Shown: in pieces, positions 7,112 to 13,188 of the stretch
Numbering within the stretch: the stretch's first letter is position 1
Layout: every line of letters starts with the position of its first letter
DNA from: Propionibacteriaceae bacterium
GTDB taxonomy: Bacteria; Actinomycetota; Actinomycetes; Propionibacteriales; Propionibacteriaceae
Direction: 5' to 3'
DNA length: 13,378 bases
NCBI GenBank assembly: GCA_030528545.1
Contig: JAUMYR010000070.1
Location: forward strand, 1-13,378
Made by a program: the position numbers and the translations under genes
The notes under the pieces: model-generated
Told to the model about the DNA's origin: nothing
The model's input: only the letters and a program-made list of their open reading frames with translations
Databases searched by the model: none

Positions 7112-8243
7112 CCTCGCTACCGCCCACCGGGTGGTCGTCAAGATCGGTTCCTCCTCCCTGACGACCGCCGAGGGCGGGCTGAACCTCGACCAGGTGTCGG
7201 CGCTGGTGGACTCCCTCGCCGCGGCGCGTTCGGCCGGACGCCAGATCGTCCTGGTCAGTTCCGGTGCGATCGCTGCCGGGCTGGCTCCGCTCGGCTTCCG
7301 GCGCCGGCCCAAGGATCTCGCCTCCCAGCAGGCCGCCGCCTCCGTGGGGCAGGGGCTCCTGGTCGCTCACTACGCAAGGCTGTTCGCTGCCCACGGCACT
7401 CGGGTGGGTCAGGTGCTGCTGACCGTGCAAGACGTGACTCGCCGCGCCACCTACCGCAATGCGCTGTCGACCATGAGCCGGTTGTTGCGGCTCGACGCCG
7501 TCCCCATCGTCAACGAGAACGATACGGTCGCGACCCACGAGATCCGCTTTGGTGACAACGACCGGCTCGCCGCGCTGGTGGCACACCTGGTGCGCGCCGA
7601 ATCGCTGGTCTTGCTCAGCGATGTCGACGGGTTGTATACCGGACACCCCGACGAACCCGGCAGCGAGTTCATCGCCCGGGTCGATGACCTGTCGGCGCTG
7701 CGGGTGGATACCTCCCAGCCCGGCAAGGCGGGGGTTGGCACCGGGGGCATGACCACCAAACTTCAGGCGGCCGAGATCGCCACCAGCGCGGGCATCCCGG
7801 TGGTGCTTACCCGCCCGGGGAGGCTGTCTGAGGCCCTGGCCGGTGAACCGGTGGGTACCTATTTCGCGCCTTCGGGCAAGAGACGTTCCCGCAAGCTGCT
7901 GTGGCTGGCCCACGGTGCCGACTCACGCGGGCAACTGTTCCTGGATGATGGTGCGGCTAGGGCGATCGTGCAGGGGCACGCATCACTGCTCGCCGCGGGG
8001 ATCACGAGGGTGACCGGTGGTTTCGTGCCCGGAGACCCGGTAGACCTGGTCGGCCCGGATGGCCGCGTCCTCGCGAGAGGAATGATTAATTATGCCGATG
8101 AGGAACTGCACCCGATGCTGGGACGCACCACTCGCGACCTAGTCAGCGAGTTCGGCGACGATTTCGAACGCGAAGTGGTGCACCGCGACCAGCTCATCGT
8201 GTTGTCGCGCTATCAGCAGGACTCACGCCGGATCGATAACTGA
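7101..8243 (+). CDS. proB: Glutamate 5-kinase
   Basis: A 380-residue enzyme that phosphorylates L-glutamate to glutamate 5-phosphate, the first step of proline synthesis, in the cytosol. The amino-acid kinase domain (about 1-255) shows [30 protein letters not shown] (from residue 138), [23 protein letters not shown] and [12 protein letters not shown], all conserved in ProB. The C-terminal PUA domain (about 275-360) is present, so this is the long form. Its ATG lies inside the end of obgE (ATG 7101, obgE TGA 7109-7111), so translation is probably coupled to obgE. The feedback-control region near the glutamate site looks intact. It is followed after 1 nt by a PQ-loop membrane protein and then proA. 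Confidence 0.97.
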   Translation: MRTDLATAHRVVVKIGSSSLTTAEGGLNLDQVSALVDSLAAARSAGRQIVLVSSGAIAAGLAPLGFRRRPKDLASQQAAASVGQGLLVAHYARLFAAHGTRVGQVLLTVQDVTRRATYRNALSTMSRLLRLDAVPIVNENDTVATHEIRFGDNDRLAALVAHLVRAESLVLLSDVDGLYTGHPDEPGSEFIARVDDLSALRVDTSQPGKAGVGTGGMTTKLQAAEIATSAGIPVVLTRPGRLSEALAGEPVGTYFAPSGKRRSRKLLWLAHGADSRGQLFLDDGAARAIVQGHASLLAAGITRVTGGFVPGDPVDLVGPDGRVLARGMINYADEELHPMLGRTTRDLVSEFGDDFEREVVHRDQLIVLSRYQQDSRRIDN

Positions 8244-8244
8244 G

Positions 8245-8853
8245 ATGAGCTTGGTCGAGATCTGGGGCTGGGTCTGCGGCATCGCGAGCGGGTTGTCGGC
8301 GCTACCTCAGCTGGCGCGGTTGCTGAAGGCCCGCACCAGCGCGGGGCTGTCCCTGCTGTCTTGGCAACTCAACGCCGGTGTGTTGTGGGGCTGGACCGCG
8401 CACGGTGTGCTGACGATGAGACACAACCTGATCTGGTCCAATCTGTTTCTGGCCTGCAGCATGAGCGCGGTTGTCGCGCTGATCGTTCAGGACCGGCGGT
8501 TGTCCTGGGCGCGAAGCCTGGCTCCACTGCTGGCCCTGTTCGCGGCGCTTCTGGTGATTGAGTGGAACTTCGGTGAGGTGGTGTTCGGCCTGGTGGTGGT
8601 CGGCCCCGGGGCCTTCGCCCTGGTGGCGCAGTTCGTGGACCTGCTGCGCAGGCCCGACCTGAGCGGGGTGTCGCTGCCCGCCCTGGCGGTGAATGCGGCG
8701 GTCCAGATCATGTGGTTCAGCTGGGCGAACCTGGCCGGGGACCGGGCGGTTCAACTCGTGTCGACCTGTATCGGGCTGTGTGCCCTGGGCAATGTTGCGG
8801 CCTATCTCGGCAGATGGCGGGGGTGGCTGCGTCCCCGGGGCCTGACCGGTTAG
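8245..8853 (+). CDS. PQ-loop repeat membrane protein (SWEET-like fold)
   Basis: A 202-residue, strongly hydrophobic protein with about seven predicted membrane helices (roughly 3-20, 38-55, 64-82, 92-107, 112-133, 146-163, 168-188). Two homologous repeats are visible. The first has LSALPQLARLLKARTSAGLS with the diagnostic Pro21-Gln22. The second has FALVAQFVDLLRRPDLSGVS, where the Pro is replaced by Ala128 before Gln129. Each is followed by a helix bearing Trp and Asn, as in PQ-loop and SWEET transporters. The family moves sugars, amino acids or other small solutes, but this member's substrate is unknown. It starts 1 nt after the proB stop with little Shine-Dalgarno, so it is probably coupled to proB. 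Its stop codon forms part of the proA -10 box. A link to proline or glutamate transport is suggested only by position. Confidence 0.85.
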   Translation: MSLVEIWGWVCGIASGLSALPQLARLLKARTSAGLSLLSWQLNAGVLWGWTAHGVLTMRHNLIWSNLFLACSMSAVVALIVQDRRLSWARSLAPLLALFAALLVIEWNFGEVVFGLVVVGPGAFALVAQFVDLLRRPDLSGVSLPALAVNAAVQIMWFSWANLAGDRAVQLVSTCIGLCALGNVAAYLGRWRGWLRPRGLTG

Positions 8854-8856
8854 GCT
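8851..8856 (+). promoter_or_regulatory. Leaderless-type -10 box of proA
   Basis: TAGGCT (TAnnnT) ends 7 nt before the ATG at 8864 and includes the TAG stop of the preceding gene. No ribosome-binding site is seen before the ATG, so proA could be transcribed as a leaderless mRNA besides any read-through from proB. A -35 is not evident. Confidence 0.5.
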
Positions 8857-8863
8857 CCGCCAT

Positions 8864-10105
8864 ATGGACTTCATCAGCCAAGCCGAGGACGCCCGTGCCG
8901 CCAGCCGTGAACTCGCCACCCTCACCAGGGAACGCAAGGATGCGGCGCTGAACGCCATGGCCGATGCGCTCGCGGAAGGGGAGCAGGCCGTCTTGGCGGC
9001 GAATGGGCTTGACGTCGCGCGAGCCATAGAAGCCTCCACCCCGGAGGCGATCATCGATCGGCTGTCGCTGAACCCGGCCCGGGTGACGGCCATGGTTCAA
9101 GGGTTGCGTGATCTGGCCGCCCTGGCTGACCCGGTCGGTGACGTGGTGCGGGGCTGGAGGCTGCCCAACGGGGTGCGGGTGAGCCAGGTACGGGTTCCGT
9201 TCGGTGTCGTCGGCATCATCTATGAGGCGCGACCTAACGTGACCGCCGACGCTGGTGGTATCTGCGTGAAATCGGGTAACGCAGCTTTGCTGCGCGGATC
9301 CCGTTCGGCGCTCGATTCCAACCGGGCGATCGTGGGATGCCTGCGCAGAGGCCTGGCCGAGGCCGGTCTCAATCCCGACGCGATCAGCCTGGTCGAAGGC
9401 GGCCGCGACGTGACGGCCGAGATGATGGGTGCCCGAGGCCTAGTCGATGTCCTGATCCCTCGGGGCGGGGCTGGGCTGATTGAGGCCGTCGTGCAGGGGT
9501 CGAAGGTGCCGGTGATCGAGACCGGCACCGGCAACTGCCACCTCTACGTGGATGCCGCCGCCGAGGTGGAGGTCGCGCTCGGCATCTTGCTGAACGCCAA
9601 GACGCAGCGTCCCAGCGTCTGCAACGCCGTCGAGACGCTGCTGGTGCACCGCGACATCGCGGATGCCTTCGTCCCGAAAGCCCTGGAGGCGCTGGCCGAG
9701 CGGGGTGTCACGGTGCATGGGGACGAAGCCATGTGCGCCTACAGCGGAGCCGTGGTTCCCGCCTCTGCCACGGAGTATGAGCAGGAGTATCTGTCCTTAG
9801 ACCTGGCGGCGAAGGTGGTTGCGTCCTTGGAGGAAGGCATCGGGCATATTCGCCGCCACACGAGTGGGCATTCTGAGACCATCGTGACCGCTGACCAACG
9901 GGCTGCGGACCGTTTCGTCAGCGAGGTGGATGCCGCTGCCGTGCTGGTGAACGCGTCCAGCAGATTCGTTGATGGCGGCGAGTTTGGGTTCGGTGCCGAG
10001 ATCGGCATTTCGACCCAGAAACTGCACGCGCGTGGCCCTATGGGTTTGGCGGAGATGACCTCAACCAAATATGTCGTCATTGGCGAGGGGCAGGTGAGAG
10101 GCTGA
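8864..10105 (+). CDS. proA: Glutamate-5-semialdehyde dehydrogenase (gamma-glutamyl phosphate reductase)
   Basis: A 413-residue NADPH-dependent enzyme that reduces glutamate 5-phosphate to glutamate-5-semialdehyde, the second step of proline synthesis. The aldehyde-dehydrogenase-like fold is recognised by VPFGVVGIIYEARPNVTADA, KSGNAALLRGSRSALDSN, IPRGGAGLI, VIETGTGNCHLYVD and the catalytic segment TQRPSVCNAVETLLVH with Cys253. The C-terminus has VNASSRFVDGGEFGFGAEIGISTQKLHARGPMGLAEMTSTKYV. Length equals the family norm and nothing is missing. The ATG at 8864 lies 10 nt after the PQ-loop gene, with a leaderless-type -10 box directly upstream. ProA works with ProB, which lies one gene upstream; the membrane gene between them is the unusual part. 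Confidence 0.97.
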   Translation: MDFISQAEDARAASRELATLTRERKDAALNAMADALAEGEQAVLAANGLDVARAIEASTPEAIIDRLSLNPARVTAMVQGLRDLAALADPVGDVVRGWRLPNGVRVSQVRVPFGVVGIIYEARPNVTADAGGICVKSGNAALLRGSRSALDSNRAIVGCLRRGLAEAGLNPDAISLVEGGRDVTAEMMGARGLVDVLIPRGGAGLIEAVVQGSKVPVIETGTGNCHLYVDAAAEVEVALGILLNAKTQRPSVCNAVETLLVHRDIADAFVPKALEALAERGVTVHGDEAMCAYSGAVVPASATEYEQEYLSLDLAAKVVASLEEGIGHIRRHTSGHSETIVTADQRAADRFVSEVDAAAVLVNASSRFVDGGEFGFGAEIGISTQKLHARGPMGLAEMTSTKYVVIGEGQVRG

Positions 10106-10112
10106 CCCGCCA

Positions 10113-10134
10113 GGTGGGACATTCCCGTCCCGCC
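10113..10134 (+). terminator. Hairpin after proA, no T-tract
   Basis: GGTGGGAC (10113-10120) and GTCCCGCC (10127-10134) form an 8-bp stem with one T-G wobble and a 6-nt loop, 8 nt after the proA stop. No T run follows. It may end or attenuate the proB-proA transcript before the next promoter at 10348. The rest of the gap to 10347 shows no gene. Confidence 0.4.
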
Positions 10135-10347
10135 GGGGTAGGCGCAGCTTTCGCCGAAGCGGGAGTTATCCGAAGAGTTCCCCACAGGTCTGTCCTGCTT
10201 TCTTGAGGATCAGTGGGAGACAGTGGCATCAGGCCGGGTGGCCCGAGTCGTTGCCAATCGACCACTCGCTAGCGGCCAACAGCCGCGCCCGGAGCGAACC
10301 GACGATCTGCCGGTGCCTGAGTGGTGTTGCTGGACTCCGCTGGCCGG

Positions 10348-10353
10348 TAGTAT
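10348..10353 (+). promoter_or_regulatory. Leaderless-type -10 box before the small membrane gene and nadD
   Basis: TAGTAT (TAnnnT) ends 7 nt before an ATG at 10361, and no Shine-Dalgarno precedes that ATG. This is probably the promoter of the small membrane gene-nadD-rsfS-phosphatase unit. A weak TTGCTG (10327-10332) is spaced only 15 bp away and is not convincing. Confidence 0.55.
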
Positions 10354-10360
10354 CCGGGCC

Positions 10361-10486
10361 ATGATGCATCTTCTTGAGTCCGCTGGTCATGCTGGACCGT
10401 GGATCGCGGGTGGGGTTTTCCTCGCGCTGTTGGTTATCGCCCTGCTATTCGTCCGTAATGCCGGGAAGGGTCGGCCGCACGCCTAA
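10361..10486 (+). CDS. Small single-helix membrane protein upstream of nadD
   Basis: A 41-residue protein with a short N-terminal part ([12 protein letters not shown]), one hydrophobic helix of about 18 residues ([19 protein letters not shown]) and a basic tail, [10 protein letters not shown]. The positive tail suggests an N-out, C-in orientation. The start is set by the -10 box 7 nt upstream; a second ATG follows directly and could be used instead. Its TAA overlaps the nadD ATG as TAATG, a layout that couples translation of the two. From memory, small one-helix proteins with a C-terminal G-R-x-H end occur before nadD in other actinobacteria, which I could not check here. Function is unknown; a role in tethering or tuning NadD expression would be guesswork. 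Frames extending upstream from 10223 lack family-like sequence. Confidence 0.7.
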   Translation: MMHLLESAGHAGPWIAGGVFLALLVIALLFVRNAGKGRPHA

Positions 10487-11136
10487 TGAGCGGCGCTTTG
10501 ACACACGCCGAACATGGTCGGCGGCTGCGGTTGGGGGTCATGGGCGGCACCTTTGACCCGATTCATCATGGGCACCTGGTTGCGGCCTCCGAGGTCGCTG
10601 CGCGTTTCCATTTGGATGAAGTGGTGTTCGTGCCGACGGGCATCCCGTGGCAGAAACGTGACCGAAAGGTGTCTCTGCCGGAGGACCGGTACCTCATGAC
10701 GGTGATCGCGACGGCCTCCAACCCCCGGTTCTCGGTATCGCGGGTAGACGTTGACCGGCCTGGTGATACCTACACCGTGGATACTCTCAAGGACCTGCGC
10801 GCCCAGCGCGGCGATGAAGTGGACCTGTTCTTCATCACCGGCGCTGACGCGCTGCGGCAGATCCTCACCTGGCGGGGCGCCGATCAGTTGTTCGACCTGG
10901 CGCATTTCGTGGGGGTGTCGCGTCCTGGCATCCCGATGGCCGAGGCCGATATCGCCCACCTGCCAGCTGACAAGGTAACGTTGCTTGAGGTGCCGGCGAT
11001 GGCGATCTCGTCCACGGATTGCCGCCGCCGATCCGAGCAGGGATTGCCGATCTGGTATCTCGTGCCGGATGGCATCGTCCAATACATCGCCAAACGTGGG
11101 TTGTACCCGCAACAAGACATGGCTGGAGACACGTGA
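10486..11136 (+). CDS. nadD: Nicotinate-nucleotide adenylyltransferase
   Basis: A 216-residue enzyme that joins nicotinate mononucleotide and ATP to give deamido-NAD, a step of NAD synthesis in the cytosol. [11 protein letters not shown] (20-30) is the nucleotidyltransferase HxGH-type site, and ISSTDCR (174-180) is the C-terminal phosphate-binding motif, both characteristic. [16 protein letters not shown] is also typical of NadD. Residue 179 is Cys where many homologues have Val or Ile, a mild change. The ATG is overlapped by the TAA of the small membrane gene (TAATG). The first 15 residues precede the Rossmann strand and are a modest extension. The nadD stop overlaps the rsfS start (GTGA). 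Identification is firm. Confidence 0.95.
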   Translation: MSGALTHAEHGRRLRLGVMGGTFDPIHHGHLVAASEVAARFHLDEVVFVPTGIPWQKRDRKVSLPEDRYLMTVIATASNPRFSVSRVDVDRPGDTYTVDTLKDLRAQRGDEVDLFFITGADALRQILTWRGADQLFDLAHFVGVSRPGIPMAEADIAHLPADKVTLLEVPAMAISSTDCRRRSEQGLPIWYLVPDGIVQYIAKRGLYPQQDMAGDT

Positions 11137-11525
11137 GCCTACCTGAACAGATCCTCGACCTGACAAGGGCTGCCGCCCAGGCTGCAGCAGACAAGCTGGG
11201 CACGAACATCGTCGCATTCGACGTCTCGGAGCACCTCGCGATCACCGACGTCTTCCTCATCGTGTCGGCGAACAACGAACGCCAGGTCAGCGCTATCGTT
11301 GACGGCGTCGAGGAGGCGCTGCTCAAGCGCGGCATCAAGCCTGCCAGGCGCGAGGGCGACCGTGAGGCCCGCTGGGTGCTGCTCGACTACCTCGACATCG
11401 TCGTGCATGTCCAGCACAGCGAGGAACGCGCCCTCTACTCCCTGGAACGGCTGTGGAAGGATGCGCCAGAGGTTCCGCTGGACATCGACCAGGCTCCCGA
11501 AAAGGAAAGCAGTGGAGTTCTATGA
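11133..11525 (+). CDS. rsfS: Ribosomal silencing factor RsfS (Iojap family)
   Basis: A 130-residue protein that binds uL14 on the 50S subunit, blocks joining with 30S and so lowers translation in starvation. The core shows [39 protein letters not shown] and [28 protein letters not shown], which is the Iojap/RsfS signature. The GTG at 11133 is chosen because it overlaps the nadD stop as GTGA, has GGAG (11123-11126) at the right distance and gives the family length. An in-frame ATG at 11019 would add 38 residues inside nadD. The tail after LERLW is short and acidic. Its TGA overlaps the ATG of the phosphatase gene (ATGA). Confidence 0.95.
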   Translation: MSLPEQILDLTRAAAQAAADKLGTNIVAFDVSEHLAITDVFLIVSANNERQVSAIVDGVEEALLKRGIKPARREGDREARWVLLDYLDIVVHVQHSEERALYSLERLWKDAPEVPLDIDQAPEKESSGVL

Positions 11526-12124
11526 GCACCACGCTGATCCTGATCCGGCACGGAGAAACCAGGCTGAACGCTCTCGGGGTGTTCCAGGGGCAGCTGGACG
11601 AGCCGCTCAACGAGGTAGGCCTTGGCCAGGCCCAGGCCGCCGCTGTGTCGATGGCCAGCCTCAGGCCGGACGCGATCTATGCCTCCGATCTGATGCGAGC
11701 CAGGCAGACCGCCGACCAGGTCGCGCGGCTGACCGGTCACGAGGTGCGCACCGACGTGAGGCTCCGGGAGATCCACTGTGGCTCTTGGCAGGGACGCAGC
11801 ATCGCCGAGGTCTCGCAGGAGTTCCCCCAGCTGGTCGAGTTCAACCGCAACGGTCAGGACTTCCGGCGCTCGCCGAGCGGTGAGACCGCGGCTGAGGTTG
11901 CCGACCGGGTGCATGAAGCGTTACTCGACATCATCAAGGACAACGAGAACCAGACGGTCATGGTCGCCAGCCACGGCCTAGCCATCCGGGTCGGGATCGC
12001 GAGGCTTATGGGCCTGCCCGACGACCTGTCGATGACCCTCGGCACCATGCAGAACTGCCGCTACGCCCTGGTCAGCCATTCCAAGCGGAGGGTCCGCCTG
12101 TCGGCCTACAACGCCCCCAGTTAG
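11522..12124 (+). CDS. Histidine phosphatase family protein (phosphoglycerate mutase-like)
   Basis: A 200-residue member of the histidine phosphatase superfamily, branch 1. The catalytic RHGET motif has the phospho-acceptor His10. It is followed by GVFQGQLDEPLNEVG, SDLMRARQTA, LREIHCGSWQGR (with Glu83 as likely proton donor) and SHGLAIRVG with the second catalytic His151. The 200-residue length fits a cofactor-independent-of-BPG phosphatase rather than glycolytic dPGM, which is near 250 residues. The ATG overlaps the rsfS stop (ATGA), so it ends the nadD-rsfS chain; an in-frame ATG at 11453 lies deep in rsfS and is rejected. In Mycobacterium the gene in this position (Rv2419c) encodes glucosyl-3-phosphoglycerate phosphatase, GpgP. 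The same activity is possible here but is not shown by the sequence. Confidence 0.88.
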   Translation: MSTTLILIRHGETRLNALGVFQGQLDEPLNEVGLGQAQAAAVSMASLRPDAIYASDLMRARQTADQVARLTGHEVRTDVRLREIHCGSWQGRSIAEVSQEFPQLVEFNRNGQDFRRSPSGETAAEVADRVHEALLDIIKDNENQTVMVASHGLAIRVGIARLMGLPDDLSMTLGTMQNCRYALVSHSKRRVRLSAYNAPS

Positions 12125-12413
12125 CCTGCTGGTGGTCCGCTGGGCCCGCTATCGTCCTCTGATGCTCTGGGCCCGAGAGGGGTCCACCTTTCGCCCCGGT
12201 CACGGGCTGGAGCGTTCCCTCGGTGAGGGATGCGGCAGGTTTTCGCTGGGATGCTCGCGCCAGTGTGTACTCAGGTATTAGGCCGTCCGGGCGGGTGTGT
12301 CCTGGGCTGGCTTCGATGGTGCCTCCGGCCGCCTCTGAGGCGCCACGTAGGCCGGTGTCTTCGTGCTGAAGGAATAGCTCTCGAGGTTGCGTTTTCCCTA
12401 GTCAACAGCTCGA
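12125..12413. other. Non-coding gap between the phosphatase and tRNA-Ala
   Basis: About 290 bp without a supportable gene. It holds two copies of GGGCCC (near 12143 and 12170), the hairpin at 12212-12233 listed separately, and an inverted repeat TGGTGCCTC (12317-12325) with GAGGCGCCA (12337-12345). The latter has one T-G wobble and no T-tract. Reading frames on both strands that cross this gap and run through the tRNA are artefacts. Confidence 0.45.
12212..12243 (+). terminator. Possible terminator of the nadD unit
   Basis: TCCCTC (12216-12221) and GAGGGA (12225-12230) pair perfectly around a GGT loop, with GC-GC pairing at the base after a one-base bulge. A TTTT run follows at 12240-12243, about 6 nt past the stem. 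The gap makes this a weak intrinsic terminator. Confidence 0.35.
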
Positions 12414-12443
12414 TTCGCAATCGTGGCGCAGATGCGCTATCGT
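12414..12443 (+). promoter_or_regulatory. Promoter of tRNA-Ala
   Basis: TTCGCA (12414-12419) is followed after 18 bp by TATCGT (12438-12443). Transcription would begin near 12450, about 14 nt before the mature tRNA 5' end at 12464. Confidence 0.5.
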
Positions 12444-12463
12444 TCTCTAGTCCCAAGGGACGC

Positions 12464-12536
12464 GGGGCTATGGCGCAGTTGGTAGCGCGCTTCCATGGCA
12501 TGGAAGAGGCCAGGGGTTCGAATCCCCTTAGCTCCA
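12464..12536 (+). tRNA. tRNA-Ala(GGC)
   Basis: All arms fold. The acceptor is GGGGCTA with TAGCTCC. The D arm is GCGC-AGTTGGTA-GCGC. The anticodon stem is CTTCC (12490-12494) with GGAAG (12502-12506) around the loop ATGGCAT, giving anticodon GGC (12497-12499), which reads GCC and GCU alanine codons. The T arm is AGGGG-TTCGAAT-CCCCT. The acceptor contains the G3-U70 wobble pair that marks alanine tRNAs, and the discriminator is A. The CCA end is not encoded, so it must be added after transcription. The gene is solitary, with its own promoter and terminator. Confidence 0.97.
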
Positions 12537-12542
12537 CAGGTC

Positions 12543-12576
12543 ACCGGGCCGACTGCACAGTCGGTCCGGTTTCTTG
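12543..12576 (+). terminator. Intrinsic terminator of tRNA-Ala
   Basis: ACCGGGCCGACT (12543-12554) and AGTCGGTCCGGT (12559-12570) form a 12-bp stem with one G-T wobble and a GCAC loop, followed by TTCTTG. It begins 7 nt after the tRNA and is a convincing rho-independent terminator. Confidence 0.88.
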
Positions 12577-12648
12577 TCGGTCGTGTTTTCCCTATGCCGA
12601 CCGGGGTTATCGGCCAGAATGTTCCTATGGGTTTAGCCCTGGGAAGGC

Positions 12649-12654
12649 TAGAAT
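12649..12654 (+). promoter_or_regulatory. Leaderless-type -10 box of the unknown gene at 12661
   Basis: TAGAAT (TAnnnT) ends 6 nt before the ATG at 12661. An upstream GGAAGG is too far away to be a normal ribosome-binding site. The arrangement matches that before obgE, proA and the small membrane gene, and helps place the start. Confidence 0.4.
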
Positions 12655-12660
12655 CAGGCC

Positions 12661-13101
12661 ATGTGCTTTGCCAACATTTGGTTCCTGCCAGACTGCTGCC
12701 AGGGTAAGGCTTTCGAAGCGAGAACCCGGGAACTCACTCGTATTGAGCCCTACCTGTTGGATGTGAAACTTGCTAGCCCTGTCAGGCAAGCACACGGATT
12801 GGACAGCGCCCGACTGGCCTACGCCATTTCTAAAAGCTCTTGTGAATGTCAGGGGCTGATTGGTGGAAAAGGGGCAGAGCTCTATCGGGGTGCCCTCAGC
12901 TACCCGGAGATTCTTGAGTGGCTCACCTACCTACAAACCCTGCTGCCAGCGGGGACGAAAATCGCTCTCATGCGTGCCTGGAGTCCAGGAGATAAAGTCA
13001 CCCCAGCCAGCGTGAGCGCCGTGAATCTCAAGGCTCTCACCGAAACTATGCTGGCCAACCTCGAAGCAGACGAGATGCTGATAATCAGGATGGGCAAGTA
13101 G
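12661..13101 (+). CDS. Hypothetical protein with an N-terminal Met-Cys and a CxC motif
   Basis: A 146-residue protein I do not recognise. It begins MCFANIWFLPDCCQGKAFEA and has five cysteines (Cys2, Cys12, Cys13, Cys61, Cys63), all in the first 63 residues. The last pair forms SCECQGLIG, which could bind a metal with the others. The rest looks like an ordinary soluble alpha/beta protein without signal peptide or membrane helix, ending LEADEMLIIRMGK. Many codons end in A or T, unlike the GC-rich neighbours, which suggests transfer. A TAGAAT box 6 nt before the ATG supports the start. From memory, small uncharacterised actinobacterial proteins begin Met-Cys and carry a CxC-G/x-LG motif, but I could not verify a match. 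It lies between tRNA-Ala and a transposase remnant. It is probably a real gene, with function unknown. Confidence 0.6.
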   Translation: MCFANIWFLPDCCQGKAFEARTRELTRIEPYLLDVKLASPVRQAHGLDSARLAYAISKSSCECQGLIGGKGAELYRGALSYPEILEWLTYLQTLLPAGTKIALMRAWSPGDKVTPASVSAVNLKALTETMLANLEADEMLIIRMGK

Positions 13102-13188
13102 TCGGCTAATGTCCTTAGCGATACTATCTGCGCACCACTTCCTCCAGAGTCGTTTTGGTGGCTGAACCTGGCAAGTTCGACCAGGTAG
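13102..13188. other. Short gap before the transposase remnant
   Basis: No gene is visible. The stretch just before 13186 may be further decayed transposase sequence: the frame of the remnant continues upstream as LNLASSTR and then meets TAG at 13186-13188. The match there is too weak to claim. Confidence 0.3.

Noticed and set aside
10223..10360. Upstream extension of the small membrane protein from GTG 10223
   Set aside because: The added sequence has no family look, and the -10 box at 10348-10353 with ATG 7 nt later gives a better start.
11019..11132. Longer RsfS starting inside nadD
   Set aside because: The extra 38 residues are an out-of-frame reading of nadD; GTG at 11133 has a ribosome-binding site, a GTGA overlap and the family length.
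12317..12345. Inverted repeat TGGTGCCTC/GAGGCGCCA as a terminator or riboswitch
   Set aside because: No T-tract, no downstream gene other than the tRNA, and no known riboswitch pattern; GC-rich palindromes of this size are frequent here.
12271..12537. Minus-strand open frame beginning MELRGFEPLASSMPWKRAT across the tRNA
   Set aside because: This is the common artefact of translating the antisense of a tRNA gene; the tRNA-Ala fold is complete and explains the sequence.
12230..12766. Plus-strand open frame of 178 codons through tRNA-Ala and its terminator
   Set aside because: It runs through a complete tRNA and terminator, has no family-like sequence and overlaps the better-supported gene at 12661.
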